Origin: UBA6183 sp964545895
Lineage (GTDB): Bacteria > Bacteroidota > Bacteroidia > UKL13-3
Direction of reading: 5' to 3'
Assembly (NCBI GenBank): GCA_964545895.1
Contig: CAZJHS010000003.1
Coordinates: 19,269-83,268 of the forward strand
Length of the DNA: 64,000 bases
Below are positions 51,938 through 58,677 of the stretch, in pieces; within the stretch, counting starts at the first letter, position 1, and every line of letters starts with the position of its first letter. The translations under genes and the position numbers were made by a program. The notes under the pieces are model-generated. The model was not told where the DNA came from, did no database searches, and worked only from the letters and a program-made list of their open reading frames with translations.

Positions 51938-52363
51938 TTAATTTGGTTTGTTAAGCGCATCAGCAATTTGCTGCATATACATGGGTGCAACACTTTTACC
52001 GAGGTAAAATAGATTTACAAAGCCTATTACACCAGAGCCTGTTAACACATACTTTAAATCGTTAGTTGAATTGTTAAGTACATTACCCACACCAAGACCC
52101 AAAGCTAATCCCGTTGGCACTGCAGAAACAGCGGTAATCCAATTTGTTTGTCTAAATTTTTTGATGGCTAATTGGGCTTTTTTATTACCACTTGCCATTG
52201 CTTTAATTTGACGCATTGGTATTTTTTGATTGCCATGATAAAAACTAGGATTGTTGAACATGTTCTTTTTAACATAAACAGAATCGAAAACTTGAGCGTT
52301 TGAATGAACACTCAGAAAAAGCAATACAATAACAGATAAGAATACTCTAGTTGTTGTTTTCAT
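51938..52363 (-). CDS. Secreted/membrane hypothetical protein
   Basis: A 141-aa protein with a signal peptide (MKTTTRVFLSVIVLLFLSVH, cut after NAQ) and two short hydrophobic stretches (AVSAVPTGLALGLGVGNVLN, VLTGSGVIGFVNLFYLGKSV). Function not recognised. Upstream is the AT-rich intergenic region 52364-52574. Confidence 0.65.
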   Translation of the reverse strand: MKTTTRVFLSVIVLLFLSVHSNAQVFDSVYVKKNMFNNPSFYHGNQKIPMRQIKAMASGNKKAQLAIKKFRQTNWITAVSAVPTGLALGLGVGNVLNNSTNDLKYVLTGSGVIGFVNLFYLGKSVAPMYMQQIADALNKPN

Positions 52364-52574
52364 ATTTTTACAAGATTTAAAGTTTAACGCACAAAACAGA
52401 AAAAAGGATATATTAAAACATTATAACCTCTCATTGAAAATGATAACATGATGCTGTTTTATTACAAAAGCGAAATAACTTTATTAAAAAAAACATTTTA
52501 TAATGCATTATGCATTATTTTTTAGTTGATTAAATACTGTAAATTGCTTCTTTATTAACTTAATTAAAGTTCAT

Positions 52575-52886
52575 ATGAATTGGACAAATTTTTCATGTTC
52601 TAACTACGCTCAAAGGGCAGAACTAACAGAACGTTTCCGTAACAATAACATCAGTAACAACCCAATTGCCGAGTGTTTTGATGGCGATGCAATTAAAGAC
52701 ATACTTAACCAAGATGGATGTGTAGATATTAGATTTTACTTTGGATTAGATATAGAAAACAAATTATGTTTAGTAATTACAGGTGTAGATGCAAATGGGA
52801 ATGATTTATACGATGGCTTACTTGCGGAACATGGATATAAATGCCCACTTCAATGTTCTAGTATGAATCCACTGAATCTTACCTGA
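52575..52886 (+). CDS. Small conserved-looking protein, function unknown
   Basis: A 103-aa soluble protein with five Cys (NFSCS, ECF, GCVD, KLC, KCPLQC - the last two in a CxxxC-like end). Its TGA and the next ATG share one base (TGATG), and the two following genes also overlap, so it is translated with a sensory operon. It may be a cytosolic input or accessory domain. Confidence 0.65.
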   Translation: MNWTNFSCSNYAQRAELTERFRNNNISNNPIAECFDGDAIKDILNQDGCVDIRFYFGLDIENKLCLVITGVDANGNDLYDGLLAEHGYKCPLQCSSMNPLNLT

Positions 52887-53491
52887 TGTTAGACTACTAT
52901 GGTATTATAAGTTCTTTACTATGCCTTATTCCATTTACCTATTTCATAATTAATCGTATATATTCACAAGATTCTATTTGGGTACTTGTTTATCTTATTT
53001 ATGCAATAACTATAGAAATATTATCCATTACAGACGATATTTTCAAATTGGGAATTATGCCCTATTACAGTATATTCTTAAGTTTCTCCATAGAAATAGC
53101 AATACTGTATAGCATGTATTATATGTGGAGTAAGAATTATCGTGTATTGATTATAGCATTCCTAAATACTATATATTGGTGTTACTGTCTTTTTTCTATA
53201 GAAAACCTAAAAATAGATTTAGTCTTAGGTTGGTGTTTAATATTTGAATTATTGACTGGAGTATATTTATTAATTACAAATAGAAGATGGCTATTTAATT
53301 GGCAAATTTATATTGTACTTGCTTTCTTATTTTATCAGACAACTGCATTTTTTTGTTTCGGCTTTATTACATTATACATGCAAGTTGATACTACATTAGG
53401 TCAGTTTCTACAAGGTTTCTCAAATATCGGTCTATATACCATCATCACATTAGGCTTAATACAATGCAAGAAACAATTATCAGTTCAATAA
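52886..53491 (+). CDS. Seven-TM membrane protein of a sensory operon
   Basis: A 201-aa protein with seven predicted helices (starting DYYGIISSLLCLIPFTYFII and ending NIGLYTIITLGLIQC), very short loops and no soluble domain. No family was recognised; the layout resembles small 7-TM sensor proteins. It overlaps the kinase gene by 28 bp and the previous gene by 1 base, so it is probably the ligand-sensing half of the system. Confidence 0.7.
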   Translation: MLDYYGIISSLLCLIPFTYFIINRIYSQDSIWVLVYLIYAITIEILSITDDIFKLGIMPYYSIFLSFSIEIAILYSMYYMWSKNYRVLIIAFLNTIYWCYCLFSIENLKIDLVLGWCLIFELLTGVYLLITNRRWLFNWQIYIVLAFLFYQTTAFFCFGFITLYMQVDTTLGQFLQGFSNIGLYTIITLGLIQCKKQLSVQ

Positions 53492-54207
53492 TACTAGCAG
53501 TAGTTACTCTGGTAATTGCATTTACGTTTATACTTATTATAGTAAGGCGGGTGGTTAACGAACGAGAGAAAACCCAAAACGAGATATACAGTACAATTCT
53601 AAAAACACAAGAAACCGAGCGAGAAAAAATTGCCTCCGAAATACACGATACCCTTGGTGCATACCTTACTTCAAGCAACTTAATTGTAGAAACCCTAAAA
53701 ACAAAAAACCTACAACAATCTGTGATGGAAAACGCTGTAAAACAACTAGAGAGCAACCTATACAATATTGGACAAATAACAAGAAAAGCAACTAATCTGT
53801 TAGCCCCGCCCACTTTGTTGCGTTATGGCCTACAAGGTGTTTTAAACGAATATCAAAATCAATTTAAATCTATTGTTGAATTCAAAATTCTATATCAAAT
53901 ACAAGAGCCACTTGGTCATTTATTCCAAATTAATTTATACCGAATAATAAACGAAATTGTAAACAACTCGATTAAACATGCAAAAGCTAAAACCATTTTT
54001 ATTAACCTAACATTAGTTGAAAAAAAACTGCACTTACACATTGGCGATGATGGAATAGGGTTTGACTACCAACAAGCCAAAAAACAAGGTACTTCTGGAT
54101 TAATTAATATAGAAAATAGATGTAAAATATTGAATGCAAACCTAAGTGTAAAAACCAGTTTAAATAATGGTTGCCATTACAGCATTATCATTTTAATCAA
54201 TGAATAA
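53464..54207 (+). CDS. Histidine kinase, HisKA_3/NarX-like
   Basis: A 247-aa kinase with one N-terminal membrane helix (~5-27, IISSIILAVVTLVIAFTFIL), a coiled coil, then the dimerisation/phosphoacceptor helix with His61 (EREKIASEIHDTLGAYLTSS) and an HATPase_c with NEIVNNSIKHAKAK and GDDGIGFD. It has no sensor domain of its own, which supports a role for the adjacent 7-TM protein. Its stop overlaps the regulator start by 8 bp. Confidence 0.9.
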   Translation: MQETIISSIILAVVTLVIAFTFILIIVRRVVNEREKTQNEIYSTILKTQETEREKIASEIHDTLGAYLTSSNLIVETLKTKNLQQSVMENAVKQLESNLYNIGQITRKATNLLAPPTLLRYGLQGVLNEYQNQFKSIVEFKILYQIQEPLGHLFQINLYRIINEIVNNSIKHAKAKTIFINLTLVEKKLHLHIGDDGIGFDYQQAKKQGTSGLINIENRCKILNANLSVKTSLNNGCHYSIIILINE

Positions 54208-54844
54208 CAATTTAAAAATAGCAATTTTAGACGATCACCCTGTTGTACTTGATGGTTTGTACTCCTTTTTAAAGGGTAACTTTCCCTACTTTGAAATAAG
54301 CACATACAACAATATTGATTCGTTTAAAAACCATTTAAACATTGAAAAAATAGATATTCTAATTTTAGATTTAAGAATACATACTGTAGATAGCAGCATT
54401 GAATTAATTAAGTATTTAAAAATAGCATGTCCTAATCTTAAACTAATTGTATTTACCTCCTTTGTTAATAGCTCATATGTAAACGAATGTGTTGAGCTTG
54501 GTATAAACTCATACATAAGTAAAGACTCTCCCATTATAAATATAAAAAAGGCTATTGAGGCACTGGTTTTAGGTAATAACTATTACGATGAAGAGATTAA
54601 CAGCTTGATTAGAAAAACCAAAATAACACAAGTAAATAATAATAAGAAAGATTTGCTGTCGAAGAGAGAAATGGAAATTATATTTTTCTTATCATTAGGG
54701 ATGAACTCTACTCAAATAGCAGAAAAACTAAGCATCTCTAAAAATACTGTACGCACACATAGGCAGAATATTTTAGAAAAGACGGGATGTTCCAATAAAT
54801 TCGATTTGATACAATACGTTCAAAAACACTACAATTTCAGTTAA
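54200..54844 (+). CDS. NarL/LuxR-family response regulator
   Basis: A 214-aa regulator. Receiver: acidic pair in ILDDHPVVLDG, phospho-acceptor Asp57 (ILILDLRIHTVD), FTSF and SKDSP. A LuxR helix-turn-helix follows (LSKREMEIIFFLSLGMNSTQ, IAEKLSISKNTVRTHRQNIL). It is the output of the operon starting at 52575, followed by a terminator. Confidence 0.93.
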   Translation: MNNNLKIAILDDHPVVLDGLYSFLKGNFPYFEISTYNNIDSFKNHLNIEKIDILILDLRIHTVDSSIELIKYLKIACPNLKLIVFTSFVNSSYVNECVELGINSYISKDSPIINIKKAIEALVLGNNYYDEEINSLIRKTKITQVNNNKKDLLSKREMEIIFFLSLGMNSTQIAEKLSISKNTVRTHRQNILEKTGCSNKFDLIQYVQKHYNFS

Positions 54845-54845
54845 T

Positions 54846-54885
54846 AAAAAAATCCGCCCCAAATCGAGTTCGGGGCGGATTTAAT
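54846..54885. terminator. Intrinsic terminator (both strands)
   Basis: An 11-bp stem (54850-54860 with 54872-54882), 11-base loop; an A run upstream suits the minus-strand gene at 54902 and a TTT tail the plus-strand regulator. Confidence 0.85.
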
Positions 54886-54901
54886 AATGTTTTATGCAAG
54901 C

Positions 54902-55159
54902 TTATTTTTTAGAGCTGCAGCATGATTTTTTTCCGGTTGATTTACCACAAGATTTTTTCTCGCTAGGTGCGCAGTTTTTCTCTGCTTTTTTAGGAGCTTC
55001 TGTTGGTAATGCGTCTTCGTTAGTTGTAGGAGGTACTACTTTAACTTCTTCTTTGGTTGCTTTTGCCTTTGGCGCATTTTGCGCAGGAGCAACTGTTTGT
55101 GCATTTGTGTTTAAGCATAAAAAGCCTACAAATGCTGCTAATACTACTAATTTTTTCAT
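54902..55159 (-). CDS. Small secreted Lys/Cys-rich protein
   Basis: An 85-aa protein: signal peptide (MKKLVVLAAFVGFLCLNTNA, cut after AQ), a Lys/Ala/Pro-rich linker, then a C-terminal basic tail with four cysteines (NCAPSEKKSCGK and KKSCCSSKK). The basic Cys cluster could bind metal, nucleic acid or another polyanion; not tested. The minus strand is chosen over the overlapping plus ORF because of the signal peptide. Cleaved in the periplasm or secreted. Confidence 0.7.
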   Translation of the reverse strand: MKKLVVLAAFVGFLCLNTNAQTVAPAQNAPKAKATKEEVKVVPPTTNEDALPTEAPKKAEKNCAPSEKKSCGKSTGKKSCCSSKK

Positions 55160-55225
55160 GGTATTAAATGACTTTAAATATTACAACTAAGGTAACGAAT
55201 ATTATTGATAATTAGTGTTATCCAA

Positions 55226-55879
55226 TTACAATTCGGCTAAAACCGTGCGGCCGCCTTTTACAACTTGGTTTAATTGCACATTTACTTTAGTACCAACAGG
55301 CACATAAATATCTACCCTCGAACCAAATTTAATAAAACCCATCTCATCAGCTTGTGCTACATATTGTCCTTCTTTTACATACCAAACAATGCGTTTTGCT
55401 AATGCACCTGCAATTTGACGGAACAGCACTTCAACACCACTTTTGTTTTCAATTACAGTAGTAGTACGTTCGTTTTCGGTTGATGATTTTGGATGCCAAG
55501 CTACCAAATATAAACCTGGGTGATACTTAAAGTATTTTACTAAACCACCTACAGGGTTGCGGTTTACATGCACATTAAATGGCGACATGAAAACAGAAAT
55601 TTGTAAGCGTTTGCCTTTAAAATATTCAGTTTCTTCCACCTCTTCAATTACCACAACTTTACCATCGGCAGGAGAAATAACTAAGTTTTCGCCAAGCGTT
55701 GGGGTAATACCTGGGTTGCGGAAAAACTGCAACACAATAATGAGTAATACCAACGAAATGCCAATTACAATGTTTTGCACCAATATAAAATCAGGCATTA
55801 AAAACTGAACGCCTGCATTAAGTGCAAACAATACCAATAAGGTAATTAAAATGGTGGCTTTGCCTTCTTTGTGTAACAT
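55226..55879 (-). CDS. psd: Phosphatidylserine decarboxylase family proenzyme
   Basis: Makes phosphatidylethanolamine. A 217-aa short-type Psd with a membrane helix pair at the N-terminus, the LVISPADGKVVVIEE segment, MSPFNVHVNRNPVGG and the pyruvoyl-forming Gly-Ser in FIKFGSRVDIYVP. This is the shorter archaetidylserine-type layout common in Bacteroidota. Lies alone between terminators. Confidence 0.9.
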   Translation of the reverse strand: MLHKEGKATILITLLVLFALNAGVQFLMPDFILVQNIVIGISLVLLIIVLQFFRNPGITPTLGENLVISPADGKVVVIEEVEETEYFKGKRLQISVFMSPFNVHVNRNPVGGLVKYFKYHPGLYLVAWHPKSSTENERTTTVIENKSGVEVLFRQIAGALAKRIVWYVKEGQYVAQADEMGFIKFGSRVDIYVPVGTKVNVQLNQVVKGGRTVLAEL

Positions 55880-55891
55880 AAATTTTATTTT

Positions 55892-55937
55892 AAAAAAATT
55901 GCCACAGATTTCACCTTGAGTGTAACCTGTGGCAATT
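55892..55937 (-). terminator. Intrinsic terminator after gdhA
   Basis: A perfect 11-bp stem (55897-55907 with 55927-55937) with a 19-base loop and a U tract on the minus transcript, 13 bp past the gdhA stop. Confidence 0.8.
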
Positions 55938-55949
55938 GCAATTTAACTT

Positions 55950-57221
55950 TTAAACGCCAAACTTACCGCGTAGTTTTTCAACTTCGGCAACTTTGCCTAT
56001 AGATACTACATAAGCAGCAATACGCATGCTAATGTTATATTTTTGTGATGCTGCATAAACAGCTTCAAAAGCAGTTTTCATTACACGGTCAGCTCTGCGG
56101 TTTACGCGCTCTTCTGTCCAGAAATAACCCAAACGATTTTGAACCCACTCAAAGTAACTTACGGTTACACCACCTGCATTAGCTAAAATATCAGGCACAA
56201 CCATAATTCCTTTTTTGTTTAAAATTTCATCAGCACCAGCTACTGTAGGGCCATTTGCGCCTTCTACAATTAATTTAGCTTTTATGCGATCTGCGTTTTC
56301 TGCAGTAATTTGGTTTTCCATAGCAGCAGGAACCAAAACAGTTACATCCAGCTCTAACAATTGCTCGTTGCTGATGCGCTCTGCTTTAAATCCTTCTAAT
56401 GTTCCACCGTTGCTATCGCGATATGCAATGGCAGCTTCAATATCAATACCTTCAGCATTGTAGTATCCGCCAGTAACATCACTAATGGCAAGCACTTTCA
56501 TGCCTTGCATTTGTAATAATTTAGCCGAGATAGAACCTACATTACCAAAACCTTGAACTGCACAAGTGCAACCAACTGGGTTAATACCTAATTTAGATAA
56601 TGCACTGCGGGTTGATACCATAACACCACGACCTGTTGCTTCAACACGTCCTAATGAACCACCTAATACCAATGGTTTACCAGTAACTACGGCAGGAGAA
56701 GAGTAACCAACTAATTTAGAATACTCGTCCATAATCCAAGCCATTTCTTGTTGGCCAGTTCCCATATCAGGAGCAGGAATATCTTTATCAGGACCAAATA
56801 CGTCAACCATCAAATCGGTGTAAGCACGTGTTAAACGCTCTAACTCACCTTTTGATAATTTACGAGGATCACATTTGATACCACCTTTACCACCGCCATA
56901 AGGAATACCTACTACGGCACATTTCCACGTCATCCAAGCAGCTAGTGCTTTTACTTCGTCAAGGTTTACATCCATACTATAACGGATACCACCTTTTGAT
57001 GGGCCAAGGTTTGCATTATGTACCACGCGGAATCCTTCAAATACTTGAACAGATCCGTTATCCATGGTAACCGGAATTGAAACAATTACTGCTTTTTGTG
57101 GCGATTTTAGGACGTTATACGATCCTTCATCTAAACCAATAATACGTGCAGCTTCGTCAAAGCGCGACATCATCGACTCAAACGGATTGTCGTTGCTGTG
57201 TGTGGCTGTTTTTTCTGACAT
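55950..57221 (-). CDS. gdhA: Glutamate dehydrogenase (Glu/Leu/Phe/Val dehydrogenase family)
   Basis: A 423-aa enzyme: catalyses NAD(P)-linked interconversion of glutamate and 2-oxoglutarate. The active site GIPYGGGKGGIKCDPRKLSK contains the reactive lysine, with GPDKDIPAPDMGTGQQEMAW, the dinucleotide motif GFGNVGS and ANAGGVTVSYFEWVQN. Substrate could be another amino acid in this family but the length and motifs fit GdhA best. It precedes the PfkB gene with a separate promoter region. Confidence 0.9.
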   Translation of the reverse strand: MSEKTATHSNDNPFESMMSRFDEAARIIGLDEGSYNVLKSPQKAVIVSIPVTMDNGSVQVFEGFRVVHNANLGPSKGGIRYSMDVNLDEVKALAAWMTWKCAVVGIPYGGGKGGIKCDPRKLSKGELERLTRAYTDLMVDVFGPDKDIPAPDMGTGQQEMAWIMDEYSKLVGYSSPAVVTGKPLVLGGSLGRVEATGRGVMVSTRSALSKLGINPVGCTCAVQGFGNVGSISAKLLQMQGMKVLAISDVTGGYYNAEGIDIEAAIAYRDSNGGTLEGFKAERISNEQLLELDVTVLVPAAMENQITAENADRIKAKLIVEGANGPTVAGADEILNKKGIMVVPDILANAGGVTVSYFEWVQNRLGYFWTEERVNRRADRVMKTAFEAVYAASQKYNISMRIAAYVVSIGKVAEVEKLRGKFGV

Positions 57222-57289
57222 GACTTTAAATATTTTTTTTGTAAGCAGGGCAAATGTAGCAAAAGCCCCGTGTTTAGCAAATTACAGTT

Positions 57290-58213
57290 TTATATTGTAG
57301 CTAAGTCGAACCTAACCAAACTACTAAATGCAGAAACGCGTGTGTTTAACTCTTCGTCAGTTAAATTCATAATACGCTCTGTGCCAAATTTCTCAACACA
57401 AAAACTAGCCATTGCCGAACCATATATGATGGCATTTTTCATGTTAGCAAAACTTATGTCATTTGTTTTTGCCAAATAACCAATAAAGCCACCGGCAAAA
57501 GTATCACCAGCACCTGTTGGATCAAAAACTTCTTCTAGTGGTAATGCAGGTGCAAAAAACACTTCTTTACCATGGAATAATAATGCGCCATTCTCGCCCT
57601 TTTTAATAATTAAATATTTAGGACCCATAGCTTGAATTTTAGCTGCTGCTTTTACCAACGAGTACTCTCCAGATAATTGACGAGCTTCTTCATCGTTAAT
57701 GGTTAATACATCAACCATAGCAATTGTTTTTTTCAAGTCATCCAATGCAATTTCCATCCAAAAATTCATGGTATCCATTACAATTAGTTTTGGGCGCTTA
57801 GTTAAACGGTTCATAACCGTTTGCTGAACAGCTGGAGTTAAGTTGCCTAACATTAAATATTCGCAATCTTGGTATGATGCTGGAATGATAGGATCAAAAT
57901 CGCCCAACACGTTAAGTTCAGTAACTAAAGTATCGCGGCTGTTCATATCGGTGTGATATTTACCACTCCAAAAAAACGATTTTTCGCCTTGCTTAATTTG
58001 TAAGCCTTCGGTATCCACACCTTTGTTTTGAAGTGTTTGGATAAACTCATTGGGGAAATCTTCGCCAACTACAGCTACCAATTTTGATTGTTTTGTGAAG
58101 TAACTTGCCGCTAAACTAATGTATGAAGCAGCTCCACCGATAATTTTATCGGTTTTTCCGAAGGGGGTTTCAATGGCATCAAATGCCACACTACCAACAA
58201 CTAATAAACTCAT
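57290..58213 (-). CDS. PfkB-family sugar kinase
   Basis: A 307-aa carbohydrate kinase. The start MSLLVVGSVAFDAIETPFG, the GGAASYISLAASYF motif and the C-terminal FDPTGAGDTFAGGFIGYL (anion hole and catalytic Asp) are PfkB signatures. Substrate (ribose, adenosine or a fructose phosphate) is not clear from sequence. It lies upstream of gdhA on the same strand. Confidence 0.88.
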   Translation of the reverse strand: MSLLVVGSVAFDAIETPFGKTDKIIGGAASYISLAASYFTKQSKLVAVVGEDFPNEFIQTLQNKGVDTEGLQIKQGEKSFFWSGKYHTDMNSRDTLVTELNVLGDFDPIIPASYQDCEYLMLGNLTPAVQQTVMNRLTKRPKLIVMDTMNFWMEIALDDLKKTIAMVDVLTINDEEARQLSGEYSLVKAAAKIQAMGPKYLIIKKGENGALLFHGKEVFFAPALPLEEVFDPTGAGDTFAGGFIGYLAKTNDISFANMKNAIIYGSAMASFCVEKFGTERIMNLTDEELNTRVSAFSSLVRFDLATI

Positions 58214-58322
58214 GTAAAATATTTTTAAAAAATTTTTGCAGCAAATATTGCATTTTTAATTTTAACAAACTAACATTGCATCCCGTTTCAGCAACAAAGT
58301 TACTAAACGGAACTAACCAAAT

Positions 58323-58396
58323 TCCTTGATAGCTCAGCTGGTTAGAGCGACTGACTGTTAATCAGTAGGTCCCTGGTTCGAGTCCAGGTCAGGGAG
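58323..58396 (+). tRNA. tRNA-Asn (anticodon GUU)
   Basis: A 74-nt cloverleaf. The acceptor stem pairs TCCTTGA with TCAGGGA, the D arm is AGCTCAGCTGGTTAGAGC, the anticodon stem ACTGA/TCAGT with loop CTGTTAA (GTT anticodon at 58357-58359) and the T arm CCTGGTTCGAGTCCAGG. Discriminator G, no encoded CCA, as in Bacteroidota. A terminator directly follows. Confidence 0.96.
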
Positions 58397-58397
58397 C

Positions 58398-58428
58398 AAA
58401 AGCCAATCAGCAATGATTGGCTTTTTTG
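58398..58428 (+). terminator. Intrinsic terminator of the tRNA gene
   Basis: A perfect 12-bp stem (58398-58409 with 58414-58425) with a GCAA tetraloop and a T run. It starts right after the tRNA 3' end, so the primary transcript is short. Confidence 0.93.
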
Positions 58429-58628
58429 TTTTATGCCCTCTTTATCAGTATCTATTCTTCTTGCACTTGAGGTAGTAATCATTGTCTATTAGCCACACCA
58501 GTATTATAACTTGGTTGCCTAATGGTAAATTACATTTAAAATTAGCTAAGTGCTAAACTAATTAAAGTTAAGGTATTTGGCATATGTTTAATAGCTAAAT
58601 AATACCGAGGTACTAGGTACTTATCTTG

Positions 58629-58659
58629 TTTGCTATCGAACCCAAATCAATTATATTTA
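58629..58659 (+). promoter_or_regulatory. Predicted promoter of the propeller sensor-kinase gene
   Basis: TTTG at 58629-58632, a 19-base spacer, TATATTTA at 58652-58659 (one mismatch to TAnnTTTG). The start codon is 18 bases further on. Confidence 0.55.
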
Positions 58660-58677
58660 CCAAAAATTATACGCTAA

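Noticed and set aside
52501..52517. TAATGCATTATGCATTA, a near-palindrome in the AT-rich gap before 52575
   Set aside because: It could be an operator but is isolated and AT-rich, so chance cannot be excluded; no promoter boxes fit around it.
54894..55190. Plus-strand ORF of 98 aa
   Set aside because: It is the shadow of the minus-strand secreted peptide, which has a proper signal peptide and a terminator behind it.
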